A DNA stretch of 64,000 nt from Candidatus Obscuribacter phosphatis (GCA_001899315.1 MOYA01000001.1:683105-747104), one strand, 5' to 3'; positions 1 through 8,952 are shown, counted from the stretch's first letter. The notes: generated from the sequence alone by a model not told the origin. Numbers and translations: made by a program.

Positions 1-53
1 TGGCACTTCAGCCCCTGCTCCCAGGCGGGAGTCGATTTATCTTGCCCTTTACA

Positions 54-88
54 AAAGAGAAGCGCTGGCTTTGCCCGCGCTTCTCTTT
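54..88 (-). terminator. Intrinsic terminator after ylqD-like gene
   Basis: A perfect 12-bp inverted repeat (54-65 with 77-88) has an 11-nt loop and is followed on the minus strand by four T residues. It lies 26 bases past the stop of the YlqD-like gene, so it most likely ends that minus-strand transcript. The first ~50 bases of the window are open in more than one frame and cannot be assigned. Confidence 0.7.
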
Positions 89-113
89 ACTAGATATAGT
101 TTCTGATCTTGAT

Positions 114-551
114 TTAGATACGGATTTCTTGAATGATGCCGTCCTTGACCAGAATCTCGCCACCTTCCAGTCTTTGGAAGATGTTTTCGCCGATGCGCAC
201 TTCTACCGGGTTCTCAACTGTGAACTGGGTGACAACCGAACCGACCGGCAATTCGTTCAGTGCCTGGTTCTGCCCTTGCATCTCTTCTTTCAGTTGCATG
301 AGACGCATTTTTTCAGCTTCCACCTGAGATCTAATGGTTTCTATTTGAACCCTGGCATCGGTTGAGACGGCTCCGCCGGCTCTCTTTTCGATGTCAGATA
401 TGGCTCTCTTTCCCTTGAATTCCAACTGCTGTAGCTCAGCGTCTATCTGCTGGATATTGCGTGAAATTTCATTGGCTACCTGACTTTTGAAATTTTCCGT
501 GACGATGGCGCGTACGGCAATTTGACGAATCAGGCTAATCGACTCAGCCAT
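114..551 (-). CDS. YlqD-family protein
   Basis: The 145-residue product matches the general pattern of YlqD proteins, known in Firmicutes and Cyanobacteria but without an established biochemical role. The N-terminal part (about 5-50) has the IRQIAVRAIVTENFKSQ stretch and a QQIDAELQQLEFKGKR helix. Residues 40-95 look like a coiled coil. The C-terminal third is a small beta-rich domain with V-G-S-V-V and GGEILVKDG. There is no signal peptide or membrane segment. The start has a strong TAGGAGG site. It lies 52 bases downstream of the aldehyde dehydrogenase gene on the same strand, so the two may share a transcript ending in the hairpin at 54-88. Confidence 0.75.
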   Translation of the reverse strand: MAESISLIRQIAVRAIVTENFKSQVANEISRNIQQIDAELQQLEFKGKRAISDIEKRAGGAVSTDARVQIETIRSQVEAEKMRLMQLKEEMQGQNQALNELPVGSVVTQFTVENPVEVRIGENIFQRLEGGEILVKDGIIQEIRI

Positions 552-603
552 TTAACCTCCTAAGCTAATTGAAGCGTTCAAAGTTTAGCAGCATGACAAC
601 CGG

Positions 604-2157
604 TTAGAACTTCTCCGATACCGATTTAGCTTGGGTGAAAAGTAAGAGATAATCTCTGCCGCCGGCCTTCGAATCTGTACCGCTCATATTGAAGCCGCCG
701 AAGGGGTGGACTCCCACCAAGGCGCCCGTGCATTTGCGGTTGATATAAAGGTTGCCGCAGTAAAACTCGCGGCGTGCTTTTTCCAAGAGGGAACGGTTTC
801 TGCTGTATACAGCTCCGGTCAAACCGAACTCGGTGTTGTTTGCAATCTTGAGAGCATCATCAAAACTGTCAGCCTTGATAAAGGCAAGCACTGGTCCAAA
901 AATTTCTTCTTGCGAAATGCGTGCCATCGGATCTATGCCCGAGAAGATAGTGGGCTCGATGTAGAAGCCACCATCTGCAGTGTCAATCTTCTTGCCGCCG
1001 CATTCTAGCTTGCCTTCTTTTTTGCCGATTTCAATATATTCAAGAATGCTTTCATAGGCTGATTTTGAGCTGACCGGACCAAAATAATTGGCTGGGTCTT
1101 CCGGTGTGCCTATGGTCAATTTCTTGGTTCTTTCCACCACTTTGGCCAAAACTTCATCGTAGACATCTTTGTGGATGATGGCTCTTGAGCAGGCAGAGCA
1201 TTTCTGACCTTGAAAGCCGAAAGCGCTGGCTGTAATTCCTTCAGCTGCCAGTTCCAGGTCGGCGTCTTTATCTACGACTATCGAATCTTTGCCGCCCATT
1301 TCAGCGATCACTCTTTTGATCCAGAGTTGACCTTTCTGGGTCTTGGCTGCCATTTCATTGATTCGCAGACCGACTTCTTTTGAACCGGTAAAGGCGATAA
1401 ATCTGGTCTTGGGATGAGCTACCAGCATGTCTCCCACCGATGCTCCCGGACCTGGTACAAAGTTCAGTACACCTTTTGGCAGACCGGCTTCTTCCATAAT
1501 CTTGACGAATTGATAGGCGATGGCCGGTGTTTCGGAAGAAGGCTTGAGCAGAACCGTATTGCCGGCAACGATGGCGGCTGAAGTCATGCCCACAAGAATA
1601 GCCAGGGGGAAATTCCATGGCGGAACGATAAGACCAACCCCGAGGGCGACATAATAAAGTTCGTTTTCTTCACCAGGGTAGGGCACTACAGGCTGCGGTC
1701 CACCTAGTCTGATCATCTCTCTGCCATAGAATTCCAGAAAATCTATAGCTTCAGCCACGTCTCCATCAGCCTCGGCATGGCTTTTGCCGATTTCAAGAAT
1801 TAGCCAGGCTGTTAACTCGGCTTTCTTGCGGCGCATGATCGCTGCTGCCTTGAGCAGATAACGAGCGCGCTCCATCGGACAAACATGCTTCCAGCTTTCG
1901 AAGGCGTTCAGCGCCGCTTGCATGGCTTTTTCAGCCAGGTCTTTATCAGCCTTTGAAAAAGTGCCGATTATTTCTTTAGGCTTACCGGGGTTTGTAGAAG
2001 TCAGAAGGTCCGAGGTTTCGATATATTCGCCGTTAATGACAAGCGGATACTTTTTCCCGAGTTCAGCCCGCACTTTGGCTATGGCGTTCTTCAGAACTTC
2101 TTTGTTGCCGGCCTGACTGAAATCTGTGAAGGGTTCATTGCGAAACTCAGGGATCAT
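604..2157 (-). CDS. rocA: 1-pyrroline-5-carboxylate (glutamate semialdehyde) dehydrogenase, RocA/PruA type
   Basis: This 517-residue NAD(P)-dependent aldehyde dehydrogenase probably oxidises glutamate-gamma-semialdehyde (P5C) to glutamate, the last step of proline and arginine breakdown. Visible family features are PWNFP at about 180-184, FTGS at 256-259, the general-base Glu in AEMGGK (E286) and the catalytic Cys in GQKCSA (C320). The N-terminal FRNEPFTDF and the WIKRVIAEMGGKD segment are typical of the stand-alone RocA form rather than of generic aldehyde dehydrogenases. No proline dehydrogenase gene is present in the window, so P5C must come from elsewhere. The ATG is preceded by a TGGAG site and is divergent from thyA. 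Confidence 0.88.
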   Translation of the reverse strand: MIPEFRNEPFTDFSQAGNKEVLKNAIAKVRAELGKKYPLVINGEYIETSDLLTSTNPGKPKEIIGTFSKADKDLAEKAMQAALNAFESWKHVCPMERARYLLKAAAIMRRKKAELTAWLILEIGKSHAEADGDVAEAIDFLEFYGREMIRLGGPQPVVPYPGEENELYYVALGVGLIVPPWNFPLAILVGMTSAAIVAGNTVLLKPSSETPAIAYQFVKIMEEAGLPKGVLNFVPGPGASVGDMLVAHPKTRFIAFTGSKEVGLRINEMAAKTQKGQLWIKRVIAEMGGKDSIVVDKDADLELAAEGITASAFGFQGQKCSACSRAIIHKDVYDEVLAKVVERTKKLTIGTPEDPANYFGPVSSKSAYESILEYIEIGKKEGKLECGGKKIDTADGGFYIEPTIFSGIDPMARISQEEIFGPVLAFIKADSFDDALKIANNTEFGLTGAVYSRNRSLLEKARREFYCGNLYINRKCTGALVGVHPFGGFNMSGTDSKAGGRDYLLLFTQAKSVSEKF

Positions 2158-2333
2158 CTTAAAAACTCCAGTGAAGTAACAGTGGAAATTAGTTGATACT
2201 TAACGTTTTTTACTGTCTAAAAATTTTTGCTAACTAAAGATTATTGCCTACCCAAACCTCAACCTCGTTAGATTTAGTCTTTGGCTTATACTTATCTTGT
2301 TGCCTCAAAGTCGCGCATATTTGGTGGATATCC

Positions 2334-3146
2334 ATGAAGCAGTATCATGATCTGGTTAAACTTGTCTTGGAAAATGGCGAGCGAAAAACCGACCGGACCG
2401 GCACCGGCACCATTTCAATGTTCGGTTTGCAAACAAAGTATGACTTGCGGGAAGGCTTTCCCCTTCTGACAACAAAGAAAGTCAATTTCCCGGCAGTGGT
2501 CTGGGAATTACTTTGGTTTCTGCGTGGTTCAACCAATATCAATGATGATTTGACCGAGCATACTTCTATTTGGGATGCCTGGGCTCGTGAAGGCGGCGAA
2601 CTGGGACCAATTTACGGCTATCAATGGCGCAGTTGGCCGGTTTATCGTGAGACTGAGAACGGTCTCTATCGCAAAGAGCATATAGATCAAATCAGCAATG
2701 TCATCCATGAAATCAAGACCAATCCAGACAGCAGACGTCTTATTGTCACGGCCTGGAATGTTTCTGATATCGACAAAATGGCATTGCCGCCCTGTCATAT
2801 GATGTTTCAGTTTTATGTAGTGAACGGAAGGCTCGATATTCAGCTTTATCAAAGATCAGCCGATATTGCTGTCGGTGTGCCCTTCAATATAGCCAGTTAT
2901 GCCTTGCTCAATATTATGATTGCCCAAGAGTGCGGTCTGACACCGGGCATCATGACCCACACTTTTGGCGATGCCCACATTTATTTAGATCATCTAGACG
3001 GCCTAAAGAAACAAATGGAGCGTACACCTGGACCATTGCCCAGAGTGGAAGTGGCGCCCAAGCCGGTACTTGAAATCAAGTTCGATGATATCAAGCTCTA
3101 TGATTATGTGCATCAGGGTTTTATAAAGTTCCCAGTGGCGGTCTAA
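2334..3146 (+). CDS. thyA: Thymidylate synthase ThyA
   Basis: ThyA methylates dUMP to dTMP using methylene-tetrahydrofolate and releases dihydrofolate. From this ATG the protein is 270 residues, close to the usual bacterial length. It shows the RTGTGT phosphate loop (21-26), the nucleophilic Cys in PPCHMMFQF (C154) and [13 protein letters not shown] for dUMP binding. An in-frame extension starts 90 bases upstream, but family alignment begins at [10 protein letters not shown], so I place the start here with a modest GGTGG site. The next gene is dihydrofolate reductase, which recycles the folate product. This is a standard metabolic pair. Confidence 0.96.
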   Translation: MKQYHDLVKLVLENGERKTDRTGTGTISMFGLQTKYDLREGFPLLTTKKVNFPAVVWELLWFLRGSTNINDDLTEHTSIWDAWAREGGELGPIYGYQWRSWPVYRETENGLYRKEHIDQISNVIHEIKTNPDSRRLIVTAWNVSDIDKMALPPCHMMFQFYVVNGRLDIQLYQRSADIAVGVPFNIASYALLNIMIAQECGLTPGIMTHTFGDAHIYLDHLDGLKKQMERTPGPLPRVEVAPKPVLEIKFDDIKLYDYVHQGFIKFPVAV

Positions 3147-3164
3147 CAGAGGTTCGAGGTTCTT

Positions 3165-3767
3165 TTGAGGGAAAAGTTCGACATTGTGGTCGCCTGTGAT
3201 CAAGGGCGAGGCATAGGCCGTGATAATACTCTCCCTTGGCGAATATCCACCGATTTGAAGTATTTCAAAGAGCTTACATCCACCAGCCCTTATGCGGCGG
3301 AAGGTCGTAAGAATGCCGTAATCATGGGTCGCAAAACCTGGGAGTCCATACCTTCTGGATTTAGACCTCTGAAAGACAGATATAACCTGGTTCTCACTCG
3401 CAATCCTCAGTATGCTCTGCCTCAAGGCGTATTGAAAGCGCCCTCTTTAGATGAAGCGCTCAAGCTCTTAGCTAGAGGACCGGTTGACCGAGTCTTTATC
3501 ATAGGCGGTGCTGAAATTTATAGACAGGCACTTATTCACGAGAAATGCGGCTTGCTCTATCTGACCGAAGTACGCGCCCGCTTTGATTGTGATACTTTCT
3601 TCCCCCTCAATGCGGAACAATTCAAGGGCTTTTACCGACTCTTGTCTTGTTCGGAAGTGATGCAGGAAAACGGTCTGGATTTTTGTTTCAAAGTCTATGA
3701 GTTCAATTATCCTGAGTTTCTTGTTTTTGAATCGACTGAGCCGGCGGAAGAGGTGCCCAATAGTTGA
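3165..3767 (+). CDS. folA: Dihydrofolate reductase
   Basis: FolA reduces dihydrofolate to tetrahydrofolate with NADPH, closing the cycle opened by ThyA 18 bases upstream. The 200-residue product has the VACDQGRGIGRDNTLPW N-terminal strand and Met20-type loop, DLKYFKELT with the folate-contacting acidic residue, and NAVIMGRKTWESIP for NADPH binding. FIIGGAEIYRQAL marks the second glycine motif. The start is a TTG with GAGGT a few bases ahead; no better ATG fits the conserved N-terminus. The tail after about residue 180 is an extra, probably disordered extension. The stop overlaps the TTG start of the next gene, which suggests translational coupling. Confidence 0.95.
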   Translation: MREKFDIVVACDQGRGIGRDNTLPWRISTDLKYFKELTSTSPYAAEGRKNAVIMGRKTWESIPSGFRPLKDRYNLVLTRNPQYALPQGVLKAPSLDEALKLLARGPVDRVFIIGGAEIYRQALIHEKCGLLYLTEVRARFDCDTFFPLNAEQFKGFYRLLSCSEVMQENGLDFCFKVYEFNYPEFLVFESTEPAEEVPNS

Positions 3768-4207
3768 ATCAAAGTAAAGCGAAGCAGAGAATATGCCCCT
3801 TGCCCAGGTTGAGAGTTTTTAGAGCCGCCGCTCTTTTGCTCGTTTCGCTTTCTTTTTTTGCCAACGGCTTTTCTGCCCAGGGCAAAGGTGAGAAAGCCGA
3901 AAGAACTGACAAGTCTGAAAAAAATGAGCGAGGCGAAAAAGGCGATGTCGACAAAGCCAAACTTGCTTTTATTCAGGCTACTTGTTGGAGCTGTCATCCG
4001 CGCGGCGAGAACTCAATCAATGGGGATAGGCCTCTCAAGGGTCCGGGTTTTCTGAGGCGTTATCCTGATGATGAGAGTCTGGCTGAGTTTATTCGTAAAG
4101 GGGCTGAAGATAAAGGAATGCCGTCTTTCCCAGCCGATAGGCTCTCCGACCGCAATCTCAGTCTCGTGATAAGCTATATTCGCAGCCTGACACCGCCTGC
4201 ACGCTAA
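3764..4207 (+). CDS. Exported c-type cytochrome
   Basis: This 147-residue protein has a basic N-terminus, a hydrophobic export segment (about 20-38) and a Lys/Glu-rich linker. A single haem-binding CWSCH motif sits near residue 73, and a distal Met in KGMPSFPADRLSD can serve as sixth ligand. That arrangement is typical of small class-I cytochromes c of the cbb3/thiosulfate-dehydrogenase type. It probably works in the periplasm or on the outer face of the membrane as an electron carrier. Its TTG start overlaps the folA stop by four bases. An electron carrier is an unusual partner for folate genes, so the link may be only transcriptional. Confidence 0.82.
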   Translation: MNQSKAKQRICPLPRLRVFRAAALLLVSLSFFANGFSAQGKGEKAERTDKSEKNERGEKGDVDKAKLAFIQATCWSCHPRGENSINGDRPLKGPGFLRRYPDDESLAEFIRKGAEDKGMPSFPADRLSDRNLSLVISYIRSLTPPAR

Positions 4208-4410
4208 TGCGCAGTTGGTCTTATGCGGAGGCTTGTGGGGGCTTATTTGTGGTCCTATTTAGTGGTCTTATAGCTGGTGTCATATATGGTGGCGTTGCCT
4301 GCATGGCGAGGACGATGATAAATAGCATTTTCTTCTTCTTTTTCTTCTCTTCTCTTGGGCTTTTGTCCGCCCGTTCAAGACAGTGCTTTAGGTCTAGGGT
4401 TAGTCGATGA
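4207..4410 (+). CDS. Small predicted membrane protein, unknown function
   Basis: A 67-residue reading frame has two hydrophobic stretches (about 11-33 and 38-54, the second a run of phenylalanines) and a basic C-terminus. I do not recognise a family. Two features favour a real gene: its ATG shares one base with the cytochrome stop (TAATG), and its TGA overlaps the aat start (ATGA). Such double coupling in a compact operon would be unusual for a chance frame. The F-rich run comes from a pyrimidine tract, so a non-coding spacer or a frameshifted remnant remains possible. Confidence 0.45.
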   Translation: MRSWSYAEACGGLFVVLFSGLIAGVIYGGVACMARTMINSIFFFFFFSSLGLLSARSRQCFRSRVSR

Positions 4411-5000
4411 ATAGAAATGCCGAGCCGCCTCCCTTTAGCAAAGAGCTTGTCATAAGCGCTTATTGCCAAGGTATTTTTCCGATGGGTGACGATGACGGCA
4501 CAATTTCCTGGTATTCACCAGATCCGCGTTGTATCTTCGATTTCGATCTTTTCCATGTTTCTTCGAGGCTAAAGCGCACTATTAGACAAGGTATCTATGA
4601 TGTCCGCATCAATACTTGCTTTGAAGAAGTGATGTGGGCTTGCGCCGACAGAGAATCGACCTGGATCAATGAAGAAATTGTGCGAGTCTATGTCGAACTG
4701 CATGAGCTGGGTTTGGCTCATAGTGTTGAGACATTTTTTGAAGAGAAACTGGTGGGTGGTCTTTATGGTGTCAGTCTGGGTGGTGCCTTTATGGGCGAGT
4801 CGATGTTTTTTCGGCGCACCGATGCCTCGAAAGTAGCTCTGGTTTACTTGGTAGAAAGATTGAAAGAACGCGGTTTTATCTTGCTTGATACCCAGTACCA
4901 AAATAAACACCTGGCCAGTTTCAACTCTCAGCTTATTGCGCGTAAAGAGTATCTGGCCAGGTTGTCTAGAGCTTTAGAGCTGGATTGTCGGTTCGACTGA
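4407..5000 (+). CDS. aat: Leucyl/phenylalanyl-tRNA-protein transferase
   Basis: Aat attaches Leu or Phe from aminoacyl-tRNA to N-terminal Lys/Arg of proteins, marking them for ClpS/ClpAP in the N-degron pathway. The 197-residue product carries family blocks: AYCQGIFPMGDDDGTISWYSPDPR at the N-terminus, HSVETF with GGLYGVSLGGAFMGESMF in the catalytic GNAT-like domain, and LLDTQYQNKHLASF near the end. Length is slightly below the E. coli enzyme (234), mainly through a shorter N-terminus. It ends the thyA-folA-cytochrome-small protein run and abuts the convergent small exported protein with no spacer. Confidence 0.93.
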   Translation: MNRNAEPPPFSKELVISAYCQGIFPMGDDDGTISWYSPDPRCIFDFDLFHVSSRLKRTIRQGIYDVRINTCFEEVMWACADRESTWINEEIVRVYVELHELGLAHSVETFFEEKLVGGLYGVSLGGAFMGESMFFRRTDASKVALVYLVERLKERGFILLDTQYQNKHLASFNSQLIARKEYLARLSRALELDCRFD

Positions 5001-5207
5001 TTATTTGCCGACCAGCTTTTTCATGCCGCTGCCGATAGCTTTGCAGCCTTTGCCAATGCCGCTGCAAATTTTCTTGGGAGCCCACATGATGCCACGGCCC
5101 ACTGCTTTGGCGCCGTCTACTACTTTATTGTCGGCAAGCGCTGCTTGGCTTGTGCACACACTGATTAGTGAAACTGCAAGTAGAGACAGTACTAATTTTG
5201 CTTTCAT
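5001..5207 (-). CDS. Small exported basic protein, unknown function
   Basis: The 68-residue product has a clear signal peptide (MKAKLVLSLLAVSLISVCTS followed by QAALA as a likely cleavage site). The short mature region is basic, with several Gly-Lys pairs and two Cys. A longer upstream frame exists, but GAGGAAG sits correctly before this ATG, so I use the inner start. No family was recognised. It follows eutA on the same strand and could be co-transcribed. Its stop abuts the aat stop on the other strand. Confidence 0.65.
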   Translation of the reverse strand: MKAKLVLSLLAVSLISVCTSQAALADNKVVDGAKAVGRGIMWAPKKICSGIGKGCKAIGSGMKKLVGK

Positions 5208-5254
5208 TTTTTGCTTCCTCAAACTGATGGTGTCGTTATTTTCCAATAAATGGC

Positions 5255-6772
5255 TCATTTATAAAATAGAAGAGTCTTTATAACTACCCCAATCGAAAGA
5301 CAATTGGGGTCGATGGCGCTGCCTAGAGTCTTGCCTAGGTCCATGAAATCTCCGTTTTGGGCATCGATACCATCGATGGTGAGTATTATCTTATCTCTTA
5401 GCATACCTTTTAAAATTTGGCTCAGGCTCATTGCTATATCTTCTTTCAATACAATTACCAGAGCATTTTTTACTGCAACTTTCGGCAATCTTTCAAGCAA
5501 ATTGCTAATTTCGGCGGCTAAGTTTTTGATGCCACGATAGCTGATATCGTCTCGACTGAGATCGTTTATATACAAGGCGAGGGGCTCGCTGCCGTCTAAC
5601 TGATCTAGAAAGTTCAATTGTTTTGTCACCTGCGCCGTCAGATAACCTTTGTTGTTTTGTTCTGCACTTATCTTCAAAATGCGGACATTTCTTAGGGGCA
5701 AAATAGATTGAGAGGACTGAATACCTATTGTTGATCCCGAAACTTGCATGGTGTGCAAGCCGGCTCCAATGACAGTGGCATAGATTCCCGACGCGTCAAA
5801 TCTTGCTCTTTTTCTATCAAGCAAATCTAGAAGCGCCCGGGCAAGCATCTGTCCTAGATCGCCGAAGGGCACCGCTGAACTTTTCTCCGACTTAGTATCT
5901 TTTCTCTCTTGGCTCTTCATCAGGGTGCCGACACCACCTGTGAACCAGTATTCATCAACCTTTTCAAGCCAAGCTAAAGAGGGCACATCGGTCTCGCTTA
6001 AGCTTTCCAAAAGGCTTGTCTCTTCACCTGACTTTATGCTTATGCGGCAGTACTCGGCAATGAGGGCGGCGGCTTTAGAGGCTAATTTGCTCAGATCTGT
6101 TTTGGACAGCGGCGCCGAAGAAGAGAGCCCCAGCGACTGCAAAAGCATTCTGCCGCTTCTATTGCACTGTACTGTCTTAAATTGCTCCGCATTAAAAAGA
6201 TCAGGCTGGCATTCTTCCACTTGAATCAGTCGACCGCCTAGGTTTAGACAAGCGGTTTCGACTATGCGACCTTTCTCGATAAAGGCCAAATTGCTTGTGC
6301 CTCCACCGATATCGACATTGCAAATAGTTTTGCCTGTACGGTAGCTTTCTTCGACTGCACCACTGCCTCGGGCTGCTAATATTCCTTCCAGCTTTGGTCC
6401 TGCTGTTTCTACTACAAAATTTCCGGCAGCCTGAGCCAAGGCTTGCGCTACCTTTTGGGCATTATCTGTGCGGGCTGAGTCGCCTGTGACAATCAGGGCA
6501 CCGCTTTCGATTTCATTCTTGTCTATTTTGGCTTGTTTATAAAAGTCTTCCAGGACAAGGCTTATCTTTTCAAAGTCTATAAGTCTATTTTCGCCCTCAT
6601 AAACAATTGGTGTAAATGTGATTGGACTTTGATAGACGATTTCTCTTGCTGCAATTGAATTTTCAGGCAGTCTATTGAAGATTGAGATAGTGTCGATACT
6701 GAGCCGAGAAAGCACCATATGAGTAGTAGTGGTGCCTATGTCGATACCGACTGAAAGAATAGATTCAGACAT
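5255..6772 (-). CDS. eutA: Ethanolamine ammonia-lyase reactivating factor EutA
   Basis: EutA uses ATP to exchange damaged cobalamin out of ethanolamine ammonia-lyase. The 505-residue protein begins with the actin-fold phosphate loop VGIDIGTTTTHMVLS and has NVDIGGGTSN (about 150), the second nucleotide-binding segment of the ASKHA fold, and GAGLHTMQVSG in the C-terminal half, as in the EutA family. It lies 17 bases downstream of eutC on the same strand. Only the lyase subunits and this chaperone are here: no shell, EutD/E/G or EutH genes are in the window, so the pathway is probably not compartmentalised, at least not by adjacent genes. Confidence 0.9.
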   Translation of the reverse strand: MSESILSVGIDIGTTTTHMVLSRLSIDTISIFNRLPENSIAAREIVYQSPITFTPIVYEGENRLIDFEKISLVLEDFYKQAKIDKNEIESGALIVTGDSARTDNAQKVAQALAQAAGNFVVETAGPKLEGILAARGSGAVEESYRTGKTICNVDIGGGTSNLAFIEKGRIVETACLNLGGRLIQVEECQPDLFNAEQFKTVQCNRSGRMLLQSLGLSSSAPLSKTDLSKLASKAAALIAEYCRISIKSGEETSLLESLSETDVPSLAWLEKVDEYWFTGGVGTLMKSQERKDTKSEKSSAVPFGDLGQMLARALLDLLDRKRARFDASGIYATVIGAGLHTMQVSGSTIGIQSSQSILPLRNVRILKISAEQNNKGYLTAQVTKQLNFLDQLDGSEPLALYINDLSRDDISYRGIKNLAAEISNLLERLPKVAVKNALVIVLKEDIAMSLSQILKGMLRDKIILTIDGIDAQNGDFMDLGKTLGSAIDPNCLSIGVVIKTLLFYK

Positions 6773-6789
6773 CTTGTATGCTTTGCCGC

Positions 6790-7557
6790 TTAGCTCAGAG
6801 CCTGCAATCTGACACCCGATACTTTGAGATCGAGAATTCGCTTCACTGTCCTGACAATAAAGGCACCGGCTTCAACGGGAGGGGTTCCCTCTTGGTGAAT
6901 ATTGGAGACAACGGTGCGATCTGAGCTGATTGTAGACGGCGAAGGATTATAGGTTATGTAAGCTGATAGGCTTTTGGCTGTGCTCAAGCCTGGTCTTTCA
7001 CCAATTAGGTTGATAGCGATTTTGGCACCGCTTAGATAACCTATCTGGTCGGCAATGGCCACTCGTCCTTGTAAGGCAATGACAGCTCTACCCATGGTAA
7101 TGCCTTCTTGTCTAAAGCCGTCCAATAACATCGGATAGAGATCAGGCAAGTTCTCTTCGAGAGCTAATGCCGATAGACCATCACTCATTACTATCTGTAC
7201 ATCTGGACTGGTTCGCCCAAGCTTGGCGCTCAGATCTGCGACTTCACTTTCTTTCAGTCTTTTTCCCGATGGCGGATTGAGGACAAAGTTCTTTCGATCA
7301 CCGGCTTGCGATTCAACCAAAAGCAAATCGTAGGTTTGGGCAAATTCTTTGATGAAAGAGGCTTTTAGATCACCGAGCACAGCATCTCTAGCCAGGGCAT
7401 GATCTTTTCGAAAGCTCAACCAGGTGTCAAAGCGAGGACGGCTGCCCGCCCTACCAACCGCCAGTCTTGCTGGTGTCAGTCTGGTGAGGTAATCGAGATT
7501 GGCAGTTGTGATATTCTTGCTCTTTTCCAACATCTCTAAATTGTAACCACTTATCAA
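6790..7557 (-). CDS. eutC: Ethanolamine ammonia-lyase small subunit EutC
   Basis: EutC and EutB form the adenosylcobalamin-dependent lyase that converts ethanolamine to acetaldehyde and ammonia. The 255-residue protein has LTPARLAVGRAGSRPRF near the start, QIVMSDGLSALA, IGERPGLSTAKSLSAYI and the C-terminal VSNIHQEGTPPVEAGA, all characteristic of EutC, which supplies the cobalamin-contact loops. The listed start is TTG; an inner ATG at 7533 would give MLEKSKN and is equally plausible. Neither has a clear ribosome site. The gene diverges from eutB with only 6 (TTG) or 30 (ATG) bases between start codons, unlike the usual co-directional eutBC order. Confidence 0.93.
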   Translation of the reverse strand: MISGYNLEMLEKSKNITTANLDYLTRLTPARLAVGRAGSRPRFDTWLSFRKDHALARDAVLGDLKASFIKEFAQTYDLLLVESQAGDRKNFVLNPPSGKRLKESEVADLSAKLGRTSPDVQIVMSDGLSALALEENLPDLYPMLLDGFRQEGITMGRAVIALQGRVAIADQIGYLSGAKIAINLIGERPGLSTAKSLSAYITYNPSPSTISSDRTVVSNIHQEGTPPVEAGAFIVRTVKRILDLKVSGVRLQALS

Positions 7558-7563
7558 TTCTGT

Positions 7564-8952
7564 ATGAAACTATCTGCGACTGTAGGCGGCGAGAATTTCC
7601 ATTTTTCATCTATTAAGGATGTCCTTGCCAAGGCCAATGAAGAGAAGTCAGGTGATCGTCTGGCTGGTATAGCAGCCGGCACAGAGTTGGAGAGAGTGGC
7701 AGCCAAGGCTTGTCTTGCCGAGCTTACATTGAGAGAGCTGAGAGAAAATCCGGTCTTGCCTTTTGGTGATGAGATAAGCGACAAGGTTGAAGCTTCGATT
7801 GATGAAGCGACCTTTTCTCTGATCGGTTCTATGACGGTTGGTCAATTTCGCGATTGGCTGCTTTCTCATACGACGACTTTGTCCGACATTGAAAAGATTC
7901 GACCGGCACTCACCGGTGAGATCGCTGCCGCCGTTACTAAGCTCATGTCCAATCTCGATCTTGCCTTGGCTGCAAAGAAATGCGCCGTTGTGGTCAAGGC
8001 TAGAACCACCCTCGGCTTACCTGGTCGGTTGGCTGCAAGGCTTCAGCCGAACCATCCGGGTGACAATGTTGAGGGTATCAAGGCTAGTATTTTTGAGGGG
8101 CTTTCCTATGGCGTAGGGGATGCTGTAATAGGCATAAATCCTGTTTTTGACAGTCCTGATACAGTAGCTCGTCTGCTTGATGAAACAGCCGACTTGATCG
8201 ACAAGCTGGCCTTGCCTACCCAAAACTGTGTGCTTTCTCATATCACAACACAAATGAAAGCTGTGGAGCGTGGGGCTCGCGCCGGTCTTATCTTTCAGAG
8301 TATTGCCGGCAGCGCGGCCGGCAATAAGGCCTTTGGTCTTGATTATGATTTGGTGGCCGAAGCTTTTGAGCTTGCTAAAAGCAAAGGTGCCCCTGAGAGA
8401 TTTATGTATTTTGAAACCGGTCAAGGTTCTGAACTTTCATCTAATACCCATGCCGGAGCCGATCAGCTGACACTGGAGGCCCGTTGCTACAGCTTTTGTC
8501 GTCTATTTGAACCATTTTTGGTCAATGACGTGGTTGGCTTTATTGGTCCCGAGTATTTGGCATCAGGCAAGCAGATGATAAGAGCCGGCTTGGAAGATCA
8601 TTTTATGGGCAAATTGATGGGCTTACCGATGGGTGTTGATGTTTGCTACACCAACCATATGGATGCAGATCAGAATGATTTGGAAACACTGGCTATGCTT
8701 TTGACCAGTGCTGGTGTCAATTATTTTATGGGTGTGCCGATGGGTGACGACGTCATGTTGTCATATCAATCTTCCAGCTTCCACGACATTGCCAGTCTGC
8801 GCGAACTGAATTCGCTGCGTCCTGCCCCTGAATTTGAAGCATGGTTGATCGAAAGAGAGATCATGGATGAGAACGGACGCCTGACTGAGAAAGCCGGCGA
8901 TGCCTTTTATATTTCAGACATGCTCGACTCAAAAGCCGCTCTCTCCACTTGA
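7564..8952 (+). CDS. eutB: Ethanolamine ammonia-lyase large subunit EutB
   Basis: EutB is the catalytic TIM-barrel subunit of ethanolamine ammonia-lyase. The 462-residue product is of normal length and collinear with known EutB from its first residues (KL..T..G..F.F..I..VLAKANE.SGD.LAG.AA). Later blocks include GLSYGVGDAVIGINPV, CVLSHITTQ, GLIFQSIAGS, FETGQGSELS, FIGPEYL and RAGLEDHFMGKL. The ATG has no visible Shine-Dalgarno site. Because eutC begins immediately upstream on the other strand, any promoter for eutB must lie inside eutC. Its 3' end overlaps the exported cyclophilin gene tail-to-tail by 24 bases. Confidence 0.95.
   Translation: MKLSATVGGENFHFSSIKDVLAKANEEKSGDRLAGIAAGTELERVAAKACLAELTLRELRENPVLPFGDEISDKVEASIDEATFSLIGSMTVGQFRDWLLSHTTTLSDIEKIRPALTGEIAAAVTKLMSNLDLALAAKKCAVVVKARTTLGLPGRLAARLQPNHPGDNVEGIKASIFEGLSYGVGDAVIGINPVFDSPDTVARLLDETADLIDKLALPTQNCVLSHITTQMKAVERGARAGLIFQSIAGSAAGNKAFGLDYDLVAEAFELAKSKGAPERFMYFETGQGSELSSNTHAGADQLTLEARCYSFCRLFEPFLVNDVVGFIGPEYLASGKQMIRAGLEDHFMGKLMGLPMGVDVCYTNHMDADQNDLETLAMLLTSAGVNYFMGVPMGDDVMLSYQSSSFHDIASLRELNSLRPAPEFEAWLIEREIMDENGRLTEKAGDAFYISDMLDSKAALST

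Noticed and set aside
1-50. Partial gene at the left edge
   Set aside because: Two or three frames are open over only 50-90 bases and run into the hairpin; not assignable.
7500-7600. Cobalamin riboswitch for the eut genes
   Set aside because: The spacer between eutC and eutB is too short and no B12-box was seen; none found near eutA.
8301-8326. 10-bp inverted repeat in eutB
   Set aside because: Codes for the conserved AGSAAGN region; GC-rich match could be chance.
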